Shown: in pieces, positions 1 through 11,460 of the stretch
Numbering within the stretch: the first letter of the stretch is position 1
Layout of the letters: every line of letters starts with the position of its first letter
Origin: Anastrepha obliqua
Taxonomy: Eukaryota > Arthropoda > Insecta > Diptera > Tephritidae
DNA length: 64,000 nt
NCBI RefSeq assembly: GCF_027943255.1
Contig: NC_072896.1
Location: forward strand, 68,652,501 to 68,716,500
Reading direction: 5' to 3'
The notes under the pieces: model-generated
Told to the model about the DNA's origin: nothing
What the model saw: the letters and a program-made list of their open reading frames with translations, nothing else
Database searches by the model: none
Made by a program: the position numbers and the translations under genes

Positions 1-359
1 CACATCTTTGATGACTAGGCAAAAACTGGGAGAGCTTGGCTGGGAAGTTTTGATGCATCCACCATATAGCCCTGACCTTGCACCAGCGGACTACCATTTG
101 TTTCGGTCAATGCAGAACTCCCTTAATGGAGTAAAGTTGGCTTGAAGAGAAGCCTGTGAAAATTACTTGTCGCAGTTTTTCGCCGAGAAACCACAAAAGT
201 TTTACACTGATGGAATAATGTCTCTAGAAGAAAAATGGCAAAAGGTCGACCAGAATGGTACATATTTGGTTTAATAAAGCTCATTATAAATATATAAAAA
301 AAAAATGAGTTGAAGTTTGATTAGAAATATATTACGAAAAGACTTTTTCGATTACCCAA
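1..359 (+). mobile_element. mariner transposon, 3' end (transposase C-terminus)
   Basis: The frame starting at base 2 encodes the last ~90 residues of a DD34D mariner transposase: the HPPYSPDLAPADYHLF block at about 56-105 carries the third catalytic Asp, followed by the REACENYLSQFF helix and a C-terminus ending NGTYLV at a TAA (272-274). A TGA at 143-145 interrupts the frame, so this is a dead copy. The element seems to end at 359, where the strand complement reads TTGGGTAATCGAAAAAGTC, a plausible mariner inverted terminal repeat, followed by TA at 360-361. The rest of the element lies outside the window. The flank at 362 is mid-SINE, so the mariner inserted into a SINE. The protein is close to the copy at 37.2-38.2 kb. 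Confidence 0.9.
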
Positions 360-361
360 TA

Positions 362-512
362 CATTTGGAGGTTTGCCATTGCCTGCCGAGGGGCGACCGC
401 TATTAGAAGAATGTTTTTCTTAATTTTGGTGTTTCACCGAGATTCGAACCGACGTTCTCTTTGTGAATTGCGAATGGTAGTCACGCACCAACCCATTCGG
501 CTACGATGGCCG
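362..512 (-). mobile_element. tRNA-derived SINE copy, 5' part, split by mariner
   Basis: Reverse-orientation copy of the SINE family described at 18500. It contains, read in +, the core GGTTTGCCATTGCCTGCCGAG, the B-box complement GATTCGAACC near 430 and the A-box complement CCATTCGGCTA near 493-503, ending at the 5' terminus GGCCG at 512. It begins abruptly inside the core directly after a TA dinucleotide, the target site of the adjoining mariner. The missing 3' half is expected upstream of the window, beyond the mariner. Confidence 0.9.
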
Positions 513-2555
513 CTGCATACATTTGCTAAAAAAGCTAATGCAAATGTTACTAATTTTTCCATCTCCATTTCATATAATTCTAAAAAATTCCGGGATTGAC
601 ATACCTACAAATGATTAAAAAACTCTAGGGCTTTAAAGTTAATGCCCCAAATTAATTGCACATCAAAATTGAACATTCACAGTCCAATGCAACTTGACTT
701 GCTTGTTTTGTTAAACTGTCTATTTTAATAGAATATACTTATGTATATATACTCGTATGTACATATGTGTACGATTTTTTAATGTGTATTTTATTCGATT
801 TAATTGGAAAATAAATAATTTAATTTAACACTCGATTTAACGAGTTGGGCTGAAAATTTGTGTGTTTGCTGAATCGGAAAACTTCTGTAAATATTTTACT
901 AAATAGAAACTAGATTTTCTTTTGCACTTTGAACAAATACATACAAATAACCAATTACTTTTCACAGGCATACAACTAATACCACTACGCATTTCTCTAA
1001 TACCCTTTAGAACCGAAATTCTGCACAAATTGTATTTTGATACACCCAATTTTGTACAACCCGCCATAAAAAACATGTTCATGTATGAGTGTGCATATAT
1101 TCATAGTGCTTTCAGTTGCGAAACTTACACTTAGCATCATTTCTCTTCTTAGAACCATTCTCTCCATCACAAAAGCTGCTAGTAGTAACAGCCGAAAACA
1201 AAAATGAAAGTTGACACTATAAACAAGTACTTTTCAGCAACTAGCAACTCATGCGCCACCATTGCTCTCCATTGCCCGCGTTCAACCTCCAACACCGCCA
1301 CCAAGGCAGCTTTAGACCGCATCAACAGGTGTTAAATTAATTAGGCCGCTACTGTATGGTGACTTAGTTGCTGTATGCAACGCCCCAAGGCAACCGCACA
1401 ATTGTATTAACACATACGAGTTTGAAAGTGTAAAGCTGTAGTTGTGACGATATTTCAACTAACGCAAACACAGTATTTGAAAATGTGCGTATTTGTGAGC
1501 TTGTGTTCAACAAATATGTGTTTGTATGTACGTGTGTACGAATATATCAAAATTGACAAGTTTAATCAGCTGCTTGTTTATCACCTGGACTTTTTCTGTA
1601 ATCCGGGTGAGACCCGGGGGTGTGCGTGAAGTGTAAAGTGAATTTTGTAACCTGTGCCGCAATGTAATCGCATTTAAGGCAGTGCTTAGTTAGTTACAAA
1701 TTGTTAATTTTGGTTGTCGATGAAATTCGCGTTTATTTGCTGCGCATGTGCATGTATGAGTGTGCTTATGTATGCTACGTGCAATTTCATCATGTTCTTT
1801 GTATGTTTTCGCCTGTACATTTGCATTTTCGCTAGTTGGCAGTTTTCATTGTGTGACTTGTGGCTAGCATACATTACGGCGCTAAATTTTGCCATTTTGT
1901 ACGTAGTTAAAAGTTGTGGTAGGTTGGTTGGCGTGTTTGCACAGTGCGCTTATTACAATAAAATCGGGTGTTTGCGTGGTATTTTTGCTTTTACTTGATT
2001 CATTTGCATAAAATATGTTTTTGTCAGCTTCTGTTTTTATGCGCGCATGTTGAAATTTATATTCATCAACTTGGTTAGTCCCTTTTATTTATGGATCGGT
2101 TTCGGTTAGTTTCTACATTTATGAGAATTGCTAAATTTATGTTGCTAAAAAATTTCATTGCATGTGCTTGCCATGCTTGCTTTTTCCCGTGTTTGCCATA
2201 GCAACAATGGAAGTGAAATATCAGAAAAATAGAAAAAACCCTACATGTGTAGCATTACGCATTAATTAGGAAAAGTAAGACTTAAAACATTAATTTGTGC
2301 ATTTTGTTTTGCAGTTTTTGCAGGAAAAATATGAAATTCATATTTCTGTAGCTGTGTTTATAGGGAATTTAGATAACGAATAAAAACAATTCCCCGAATT
2401 GTGAGAATTAAAAAGCATAATTTTTTTTAGTAACCGCGAGTTCAGACAATTTTGTTATATCAGTAAATATGGCACTAACGATTTTGTCGATGGACCTGAG
2501 TAGTGTTGAGTCGATTATACGCGATTATAGAGGGGTATACTGCGAAATACACGGT
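513..2555. other. AT-rich DNA, no gene recognised
   Basis: Apart from short purine/pyrimidine and TATGTA-type runs I see no coding frame with family resemblance and no repeat shared with the rest of the window. Confidence 0.5.
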
Positions 2556-2559
2556 GCGT

Positions 2560-3025
2560 ACAGTATTTGAGGATAATTTGAGTGTAAAACTAAGTAGGCT
2601 TTATGTTGAGCAGAATTTAATGAAAATTTACGAATTTTTTAAACAACATTCACTCGAATAAAGAAGTGTGGTGGCATTTGTCCTTTGTTGCTCACAATAC
2701 CTAAAACCATAACAATGGCTAGAAACTTCATTTGCGTGACAACAGGATCCTCTGTAGGAACCATAACATCTGAGGCGGTTCAGAGGGTTAGGTTGTTTAG
2801 TTATGTTTAGAAGATGTTTTGATCAGATAACTCACTGTTCTCGTATTTGCTCCGACATAAACTGTCTTCTGAGCATAGTGTAAGACTTATAACAGAGATA
2901 TTCATAGACAATTCGACGAATAAGACCCTCAGGAGCATTAAGCTCCCTCGCAAGGGCCCTCATTGTTTCTGAAGGGTCCTCATCAATGATCGCTTTTACG
3001 ATCGCTACGACTGATGCTTAAATTT
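2560..3025 (-). mobile_element. Tc1/mariner relic, maT-like (HTH and mid-domain)
   Basis: The complement of 3018-2845 gives a continuous helix-turn-helix stretch that includes DPSETMRALARELNAPEG, RRIVYEYL and SYTMLRRQFMSEQIRE before a TGA. After a gap the complement of about 2760-2660 gives VMVLGIVSNKGQMPPHFF, the strand before the catalytic core in maT/Tc1-like transposases, then a decayed RVN segment. Order and strand agree with one transposase whose first catalytic region has been lost or scrambled. I assign it to the Tc1/mariner superfamily with confidence; maT-like is inference from the HTH linker and the PPHFF strand. No terminal repeats found. Confidence 0.65.
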
Positions 3026-6000
3026 GAGGAACTTTAATTTAATTGTTGAAAAAATAAAAACGCATATCTTAAAATAGAAAAAAGGAAACTTTTTTGTTTC
3101 TATAGTAATTTCCAAAGCTAGTAGTAGTGCACTCACATTTTCCAGAAAGCTCCAAATATGTGTTGATAAAGTCTTTAGAAGAGTATTTACTATTTTTTTA
3201 CTTACTCACTTAAAGTCTCTTTTTCTTATGTTTACATAATTTTTCTGTTCGATATTAAATACCAATTTCGAATGATCTTGTTTTCTATCACTTACAAAAA
3301 TATTACTAATCACTCGTTTATAATTGTGTTAGACCTTAAGAAATAAATTTAATGACAATTTCTAATACAGAAAAAGTACTAAAAACAGTCGTAATTCACT
3401 TCCTAGGAAATGTAGACATGGCATTATTGACTTATCAAATGTAAACATGTAAACTTTTCTCTAGTTTCAAAATTTCAATTACAGCTCTCAAATATCTGTG
3501 TTGAGCGAGAAACTGAAAGTCGGAGGAAGCGGTGAAGGTTTTATAGAAAACTGTGCGAACAAAATATTCCACGAATGAAAATATGTTGGGAAATACGAAA
3601 AACGTGTGGGGTAGTACTTAAAACAAAACCTGACAATGATTTGTGGATTAAATAGAATCTGTGCTTTTTATTTATTAAGCCAAGGTAGAAGTTATTTTGT
3701 CTAGTGGTAGCTAGTGCGGTGGTAATACAAAAAAAGGGGATACTTTCCACCTAGTCCAGGACCTAAATTGCGCGTGCAGCACCATTTTTATACTTTTTTT
3801 CTTTACAATACGGGATTGTGACATTTAATGTACGATCATAGGGATATCTCTTTTAGATTTTGCCTTGAGAAACATACTTTTATAAAGATAGTAAATAATC
3901 ATTTTCCCATTGACTTCGAGTCCGCAGTTAGGGTACAGAGCCTTGTAGACTCACGTTCTCTTAGTGGCCAATAACCCGTAAGCGTGGGTGCTAGTCGCAA
4001 AATATCTCTTCGTAAGCTTGTTGGCTTGGTTTGTTATTTTACGATTTAAGTTAAATATACTTCGTTATGTCGCGTGCACATTCATTTTGTTTCAATCAAT
4101 AATCATGTCAAGTAAGCAACAAAGTTTCATTGCTTTGAATGTATATTAAGAAACACTCTGACTTTGGCTAATTTGTCAATCCTGCCTTTACCATATGCAC
4201 TTACCTTACCCCGACTTTTCTGGAACTAGTCCTTGGTTATACTGTTATCTTCTGTAGAGATGTTTTGGTCTAAGCGAAGAAGTCCAAGAAACCGTACATT
4301 AATAGTTTTAGAAGTTGCACTTTGAATTTCCAACTTTGCTAGAGTTTCGAGTTGCATCAGAAGTGGCGGTTAGATATACCTTACATTGCTTCTCATACGC
4401 TTATTACACTGCACCCATATTAAAGTGAAAAATAGCATCAGAAAGCGCTACACAAACGGACCACATTTACCGTATTTTATTTAAAGTTCAGAATTTCTCT
4501 GTTAAAAGTCGCCAAAACGCACAAAAACTTGTTAAAACGACCAATGCTGCCAGTGCGGCTGGAGTAGAGTACTCGTATACGTACTATGGCAACATGTGCA
4601 TGTATGTAGGCGCATGTGTATAGGAAATTGGAAAGTTGCAAATAAAGCTTTTGCTTTTGTCTTCAAACAAAAGCCATATGAACTTTTCAAATAAAAAGAA
4701 ACGAACTACGCACACACACACACTCACCTACACATGAATCTAACAAAAAAAAAAGCATCTAACATTCAATACACACAAACAAACTCACGATCACCTCCTC
4801 TTTCTCGCCCGCTCTCCGTTTTCCTGCGTGCCCTTTGAGCGTGTGCTAGTTGAGTGCAAGTTTTCAATTAGAGTTGCATTTTAAACTACAGTTGGTAAAA
4901 AGTTTGCAGTTTTGTGGCGCTCTTTGTATGTATGTGTGTGTGTTAAAGAATGGATGTTTATACACATACTCACGCATGCATGTAGGTGAAAGGCTTTTGA
5001 ATGCTTTATGTTTGATATTAGTATGTGTGCATGTGTGTGGCGTAGTGAATTTAGTGTTTGTGCCTTCATTCGTCATAAAGTGAAATTGTTGTAGCTCAAC
5101 TAGTGCTTAAAGTGCTTGCCTATATTTAGGAGTTACTTTCTGCTGGCAAATTGATTTATAAGCACTTTGTGAGGAAAAGGATTTGGCCGAGATTTTCGGC
5201 GTGGCAAAATTGAACTTAAAATTAATATACTTGAAAAAAGGTGCAGTAGAAAGAAAATAATAAGGAAAAAATGGGTTGAGATTTATTTTAGATCAAAGAG
5301 AGGCAAGTTGGTATATAACTGGAGTAGATTATACTATTTTTGGAGCCTCAGAAGCACTTAAAAACATTCGAAATTTGGTATAGAAATGCTGTATATAATC
5401 CAAGTAGAGCTTATTCGAATACTCCATTTTACTTAGTGAAGCACTACGTCTTCGTCTTCTCTACACAGCCGAGTGTTACTTCATACACTTAAAATGGATT
5501 TCCAAGCTGGTTAGGATAAATTGCAGTTTAGTTTTATGTCTTGAGATTTATTGCATTACTGTTGAAACTTGCAGGTCTTTACGAATGTTCTCAGTTCTAA
5601 TAAACCTCATTCTGAAGTATTTTTGAGTTGCGATAATGCTGTTGCTAGTTTAAATATTTATGTAGAGAATGGCTTCAGTATTTTTACGAAAAGGCCAGAA
5701 GGATTAATCAGTCTTTGCACACTACTAACTTTTAGTTTTATTTGCATTTTTTTAGCTAAGAAATGAACGCAAAGGTAATTGATACAGTTTAATATCATTG
5801 GTGGGTACTGTGTTTGCTTAGCGTAAAATAACTTGTTTTCATTTTTGCTTGTTCATTTGTATGCGCCACTTCACAAGCTATTGTATTTTTCGCCTGACAA
5901 GCGGTGTGGTAGAGTCGCTGTTTCTATATAGGTATTTTGAGAGACAAAATATTGTGGCGTCGTCGACGAACCTGGATGTCGTTCTTCGGACATGTGTAGG

Positions 6001-6250
6001 AATATTCGATGTATATAAAACGTATAGTGTTGAGGCATGAACTCTGCTATGTGGTACTGTGACCACAAAGTGTAGGCGCTGGTGTTAATAGTACTGGAAA
6101 TTTACTGAAAATTTTCCTTTATAAAGATACGGTTTTAGCAGCTTGTAATTGTTTTGTGGGAGAAGCACTAAGATTTTGTACATAAAACCATCCAGCTAGA
6201 CTTAGGATCAAATTTGAGCATACAATATAGGTATACCATCTGAAACTATT
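3026..6250. other. AT-rich DNA, no gene recognised
   Basis: Contains a short (CA)n run near 4711-4727 and TATGTG-rich stretches near 4920-5040. The short open frames here lack any recognisable domain. Confidence 0.5.
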
Positions 6251-6261
6251 TTTTTATACCC

Positions 6262-6375
6262 CTGTACTTGCAAACAAGGGTATTATAATTTTGTTCTCAT
6301 AACGGTGGTATATAACAGTATAAATGAATCGATAAAAATATAGACATATGCATACAAAAATGCGTAGAATGGTGA
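6262..6375. repeat. Dispersed repeat of unknown family, copy 1
   Basis: The stretch from CAAGGGTATTATAATTTTG through ATAACGG, AGTATAAATGAATCGA and a GCATAC-AAAATGCG-AGAA end is shared, with gaps, with 57615-57700. A short self-complementary TACCCC...AAGGGTA precedes it. It is followed by a stretch resembling leader sequences near fly retroelements (GGTCCGATTGCTCAATAAAC at 6476). Family unknown. Confidence 0.45.
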
Positions 6376-6632
6376 GACAAGTCGATTTAGTTATATATGT
6401 CCAGGCGCATCGTACGCATTTCGATGAAATGTGGATACATATTGCCTTTGTCTAAGGTAAGTTGGTATTGAAAATGGTCCGATTGCTCAATAAACACGCC
6501 CATCTCCAATAAGACGGCAATTTTCAAAAAAGAAAAAACGTGATATCTATGTTATAAATTAAGGAAAACTACTAGAATTTGACGCAAAACTCAACAAAAG
6601 AAATAAGATAAAAATAAAATTTACAAGAAACG

Positions 6633-7139
6633 GTGGTAGCACGTCCACTTTTGGGTAAAAGCATGTATCTGGTTAGCTATTTCAGAAAACTTGCTTGGTA
6701 CACATACCCTCATCATTTAACTTCGACGTCATTATTATTGGTACCAGATAAAATCAGCCTCAATTTATTATATGCTAAGACTGAATTTCCGTCCGCCCTT
6801 CTGATGTTACAAGCTCTCGTTTTGTATGAACTAAGCTTTACTAAAAAGTGTGCGTATGTAATACCAGGGAATAGTAAGACAGACAAATTAGCGAGAGAGG
6901 GCACTACCACTCGCCTCCTTCTTGGTATGGAGATTGTACGCATATTTCTCTCAACCTACAAACTGTGTGCTACAAGTTGCATTTTCACTTCAGCCAACAT
7001 GCGAGGAGTTAATAGTCTGACACGTAAAGCGACAAATAGAATTTGGCCAAAATTGGACGCCAGGCGCTTAAAGGAGCTACTTATTCGGTCTATGTTGGTT
7101 GCTTTGATCACAGGTCATCGTCTCCCACTTAAAGATTGA
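6633..7139 (+). mobile_element. Non-LTR retrotransposon relic, RNase H and C-terminal region
   Basis: A 168-residue open frame with decayed similarity to the RNase H-to-C-terminus region of I/R1/Jockey-type LINE proteins: VIPGNSKTDKLAREG resembles the WVPGHSGIxGNExADELAREG motif of LINE RNase H, and the later RIWPKLDARRLKELL followed by ALITGH resembles the conserved segment before the terminal zinc-knuckle-like region. The zinc-binding end is absent. The frame lies 50 bases before the better preserved LINE end at 7190 and in the same orientation, so the two may be separate insertions of related elements. The initiator Met is not meaningful. Confidence 0.5.
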
Positions 7140-7189
7140 ATGTACCGCACTTCGTCTATTGCAAAAACTAAAAAAATAGGTAGAAGGCA

Positions 7190-7990
7190 TGCTGTCCTTT
7201 AGATACTTTGGGATGTAAGTGCTTAAAGATAAAAGTGAGCACTTAAAATAAAATGGTTTGGGACATTAATATTTTTTCCGATAGCCAAGCTGCAATCAAA
7301 GCACTGTCGTCGCCGTATTGCAGCTCTCTTCTCGTGAACTCCTGTAAGGAGGAACTTAAACATCTCGAACGTGCAGGAAACATTTTTCTCATCTGGGTTC
7401 CTGGGCTCAGGAATATAGAGGGAAATGAAATTGCCGATGAGCTTGCCAGGAAGGGGGCGGCAGAACCGGATCCTGCTGCCCCCTTCTCAGACATCGTTAT
7501 CCCCTTGGCCGTCGTTAAATGGAAACTACACAACTTCTTTCTAAGAAAAGCGCAAGACAGATGGAGTTCTGTCTCATCGTGTGCCATTTCAAAAGCACTT
7601 TGGCCTCAATACGATATAAACAGAACGCTTAAGGTGATGGGAACCCCCCGCCATTCAATTTCCAAACTCAATGCGGTGATCACTGGCCACTGGGTGATCG
7701 GCACTCACGCGGAGAAGCTTGGAATTCCGTACAACCCCCATTGCAGAAGCTGTGGGGATTCTGCAGAGAAAGAGACTGTGGAACACTTTCTCTGCAGATG
7801 TCCGGCTTTGGCGGCTAGGCGCTTGAGATTCCTCAGCGTCCCCTTTGGGGATGACTTCATGAAATTCTTCAGCCTAGATCCCTTTTCTCTCCTCCGCTAC
7901 ATCAACAGCACTGGATGGCTGTAAGTGCTACTTGTAGGGTGTCTGGGGTACTCTTGCCATCTTACCTACCTACCTACCAGAAGTAGCAAG
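7190..7990 (+). mobile_element. Non-LTR retrotransposon 3' end (RNase H and zinc-binding C-terminus)
   Basis: An uninterrupted 223-residue frame (7253-7924) covers the second half of a LINE RNase H domain (INIFSDSQAAIKAL near residue 5 with its Asp; WVPGLRNIEGNEIADELARKG near residue 48) and the LINE-specific C-terminus (AVITGHWVIGTHAEKLGIPY, then CRSCGDSAEKETVEHFLCRC with CxxC...HxxxxC spacing). It lacks the reverse transcriptase, so it is a 5'-truncated insertion. After the stop comes a short 3' UTR and a TTACC(TACC)n run at 7961-7978, plausibly the simple-repeat tail. The His of the usual VPGHR motif is Leu (VPGLR), so even this open frame would not encode a normal enzyme. Confidence 0.85.
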
Positions 7991-8448
7991 TAAGCTGCTA
8001 CTGTGGATTCACAATGGATCGGCAACGATCTAAGTGAACTTGTTTAAAGACCGACTGTCCATTTTACCTACCCACCTATAAAACTCGGTCCGAAGCAAAT
8101 TTAGCTTTCCTTATTTCTTCCAAGATAGATTAGATTTCTAGTTTATGTTTGGAAAAAGGGTACTTCGTCTTCAGAATGAAAATCATGTGAAACTGTCTGG
8201 CGGTGAAACAACACTTTTGCATCTTTAGGCTGCTTCTCGTTAATTTGTGAAATAACCGCTATTGTAATATATCAGACTCCCCGTTACTTAAATACTCTTC
8301 CGAAACAGTTTTCTTATAATACGTAACAAAATATTTTTAAGTCAAAAAACCCTCGAGTACATACCCAATACACTTAACTGAGTAAAGAAAAGGTGAATAG
8401 GTATCTGTGGTAACAATGACTACTATCATGGTTAATACCCCCAGTTTA
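7991..8448. other. No gene recognised
   Basis: Begins with a second TTACCTACCC run (8056-8071) that may be remaining LINE tail; otherwise nothing identifiable up to the mariner end. Confidence 0.4.
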
Positions 8449-8450
8449 TA

Positions 8451-8989
8451 CCCTATGATCTGAAAGTACTGGGAATGTTTAAATAAAATAAAACAGAGTT
8501 AAATTTCAGGCAAATTTATTTTATCTCCTTCAAAATATGACCCGTCTGAAGCAACACACATGTGCCAACGTTTAACTCAGTCCTCCATGAACCCCTGTTA
8601 GGCCGACGAAGGGATGGCCTTCAGCTCTTTCGTCGCATTCTCTTTGATCTCCTTTCACGAAGTGGTAACTTCAACTTGTGAAACAAAATGAAATCGCACG
8701 GGGCCACATCAGGTGAATACGCTGCTTGCAGGATGGTATTTACTTGGTGTTTGGTCAAATAATCCAGCACAATTTGCGCTCTGTGTGATGGCGCGTTATC
8801 GTCATGCAAAATCCAAGAATTGTTTGCCCACAATTCCGGCTAGCCAGGCAGGTACTAATGATCCAATGGCGCTAAAAAGTGACAGATATGTGTCATACAG
8901 TTCTACCAACATAAGAAAAAAATGGGGACCGGTTGCCACGTGCGCGGTTCTTTTAAATTAAACATTCCCGGTACTTTCTGATCATAGGG
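8451..8989 (-). mobile_element. Internally deleted mariner (539 bp) with both terminal repeats
   Basis: Flanked by TA on both sides (8449-8450, 8990-8991). The 31-bp ends (8451-8481 and 8959-8989) are inverted repeats with only two mismatches, starting CCCTATGATC and containing GAAAGTAC-GGGAATG. Inside, the complement encodes only the C-terminal part of a DD34D transposase: RPELWANNSWILHDDNAPSH (second catalytic Asp), AYSPDVAPCDF (third), and RWHMCVASDGSYFEGD near the left end. The 5' UTR on the right joins this C-terminal part at about 8845-8858, so the DNA-binding domain and first catalytic Asp have been deleted. A non-autonomous, MITE-like derivative. Confidence 0.93.
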
Positions 8990-8991
8990 TA

Positions 8992-9854
8992 CGTGTGTTA
9001 TTATCCAGCAACAACAACTCTATATTAAAAATAGCGTTAAATAAAGTACAAAATACGCTTTCTACAACAAAAACTTTGCTATGTTTGCAACGGGAGAGTA
9101 GAGAAAACATTTGTGTTGAAAGGATTCAGCTTGTTTTCACCGAACAGACAAACTCCTGGTTTAATGCAGATTAATTGTTGCTGATTCCCAACACAGAAAT
9201 GGAAACTGGAAGTAGCCGAATTGGGGGGAAAGGGCGAAGTAAAGGACAAAGTTTGTCTTGCTAGCACCATGGGCGAACGTAAGTTAGATATTACGAGTGA
9301 GTTGAGTTAAAATTTAATTGTAATTTATGCGAGTAATTACACAAATCCAAGGCCAAGCAAAATAAATCGAGAGTGAACTTTAACAATAAAGGCACATTAA
9401 AGAAGTGTGAGAAGTGAGGACAAAAAGTAAGAACGAACAGTTTGGTGGCAGTAGATGAAGGTGATGAATAGAAGCACTAATACTTAACGAGTTATATTAT
9501 TTCTTACGTATTTGTTTGGCGCCACAATTACCTAAGCGTTGGCGGCTAAGTTCTGCCAAACATATCTGCGAACAACAGGTCTATATAAAAACCAAACCTA
9601 ATAAATAAATATCTGACATAATTAAGATATATTAAACATACACAGTAGGGTGCTTCTTATTAGACCCAAAAAAATTTTTTTTGCTTTTTGTCACGTGTCG
9701 TATTTTACTATATTCTAAAACATAAAGAAAGTTCAATATTTTGTTCATGTTTTTAACTACCAGTAAATTACTCCTACCAAACAACTTCGACATAACAGTC
9801 TGCACAGAGGGTTGAAAAATAAACTGTGGTGTTCTTAAGAATTTAAAAATCTAT
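8992..9854. other. No gene recognised
   Basis: AT-rich. A GTAGGGTGCTTCTTATTAG stretch at 9646-9664 resembles the edge of some MITEs, but no partner end was found. Confidence 0.4.
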
Positions 9855-10430
9855 ACGCCTTCCTAATGCTGCAGTGCCTTCAAGGTCGAACTATAGCAAT
9901 AGGTGAAGCTTGTAGGCTACTAATCGCAGTCTTCTATTTTCGGTGCAATATCAGTATTCTTTTGGATGCCAATCTGCAATTTAGGCACTGGATTCAGCTA
10001 CGACAACCTGTGAGCTGAAAAAAAAGCAAGAATAGCCTTACCACTTTGAGCAAAAACCTTAAAGTTACCTTAATTTGGGTCTAGGGACATCGGAAAGAAC
10101 CTAAAAAGCAGACAAACTGGCAAAACGGGGGTCTGCTATCAGCAACATTCATGCAAAATCGGTATTCACACCACTGGGTCAAAAAAAAGAATAAAATCTC
10201 CTTGAAATATCTACGAATCGCGGATTGTATAAGTACATGAGGAGACCAGCCAACATGCAATATTAGCAGAACGGTTTGGCGCACCTACAACCACAAAAAA
10301 CATCAACATTGACAAATATGAAACGAAGGGACGCCTGCAGACTCACGGCAGCGATAACTGCCTTCTAGCCCATATGAGAGCAGGCAGCCAAAATGGACAT
10401 CCCTTACAAGTTATACTGTCAGAGAAGAGC
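9855..10430 (+). mobile_element. Non-LTR retrotransposon relic, RNase H (same family as 28.8-30.4 kb)
   Basis: Decayed frames give VFQ-like, AIGEACRLLIAVFYFRCNISIL, then an alternating SATT segment, LIWV at 10071, and later KNRYSHHW and ISLKYLRIA. After 10309 the frames give a DACRLTAAITAF-like and EQAAKMDIPYKLYC end. The same order of elements occurs on the minus strand at 28790-29397 (IGEGCRLLIADFSFKGNIDIL, SDSQAAIQALDSATT, ISLKYL, RRACRQTAVITGF, EQAAKMGIPY), so both are copies of one LINE family. Several frameshifts and stops. The piece covers only the RNase H and C-terminal region. Confidence 0.8.
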
Positions 10431-10569
10431 AAAATGAAAAATAAAATAAAATAAATAAAAATTCAAATAAACCTCAGTTTTGTGCAATTAAAAAATGTGC
10501 GGAAAGTTTTTCGTGTTCAAAACATAATTCTTGATTTAATATATGTATGTATAATAGATGATGGAGAGA

Positions 10570-11460
10570 ATAATGAGGTAACACCTCGACAATATCAGCT
10601 GAATTTCGTGACATCGCACTAGCCCAATTGGTGATCAGTGTGACCTATGGCAGCCGGTTCTACGTTACCGAAATGACTCGAGGTTTTCCCGACCAAGGGT
10701 CGGAACTTCAAGCTGCCGCCACTATCAAACATTAACGGTTAGGAGCCCACCGATGCAGCACTATTCCCTCTCTGACCCACAACCCTCCTGCTCCAATCCC
10801 AGTGCGGGGACAAACCAGCTCTTGGTCCTGCGCACAGTCTGTCCGTGTGTCAGACCAGGGTTCCTCGGAACCTGACATCTGTAAAGAGCAATTCTTGCAA
10901 TGCCTGGTGCCTCTTTTGGAGGTGCTCTGGCCTGCGCACCACTCGTGAATGGACACGCGACTTCGGTGCCCCCCGCTGCAGAGCTCTGTACCCACAACCG
11001 CCCCACGTGACGCGGCCGCCCGCCAACATAAGGCCGCAACAACTACTGCGGAACGCACAGCAGGATCAACGCAGACAACCTCACGCGTCCCTTACTCCCC
11101 GGATTACGACTATACTCCCGAGAAACTTCAAGCTCTTCCAATTGAACTGCAACGGACTCATGAGTAAGATAGACGAGAAAGTCGACTTCACGCTAGCTCC
11201 TCCATGATCACCCGGGATGGCCACAACGTGCACAGAAAGGATCGCGAGCGAGACAACGGTGGTGGTCTAGCATTCATAGTCCACCATACAGTGCAGTATC
11301 GTCTCATCGATGAAAGCATCGACCGCAGGGATAGCACCTTAGAATGGGACAGCACCTTAAGGTCCCTGTCGAGCCCGACGAAGCACAACGACAAGGTGGA
11401 TATCACTTTCAACGGTTGCATTTCGTCGGACCAGCACTTAAACTATTTGAAAAAATACTA
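10570..11460 (+). mobile_element. Jockey-like LINE, 5' piece (zinc finger, Pro-rich linker, endonuclease start)
   Basis: A GC-richer block. Around 10843-11207 the frame gives a Cys-rich finger (CQTRVPRNLTSVKSNSCNAWC, then FWRCSGL...GAPRC), resembling the PHD-like finger at the start of some tephritid LINE proteins, then a Pro/Gln-rich linker, then FKLFQLNCNGLMSKIDEKVD, the start of an endonuclease/exonuclease/phosphatase domain (QxNCNGL). After a deletion the frame at 11204 gives DGHNVHRKDRERDNGGGLAF, the EN glycine-rich strand, and VHHTVQYRLID. The copy stops at about 11460 without the reverse transcriptase. At least one finger Cys is replaced (KSNS for KCN-type) and part of the EN domain is missing. 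Confidence 0.75.

Noticed and set aside
4700..4740. (CA)n tract as a functional element
   Set aside because: Ordinary short microsatellite.
5849..6068. Overlapping frames on both strands near 5.9-6.0 kb
   Set aside because: Slightly unusual composition, but no motif that I can name.
9646..9720. GTAGGGTGCTTCTTATTAG as a MITE end
   Set aside because: No inverted partner or target duplication found nearby.
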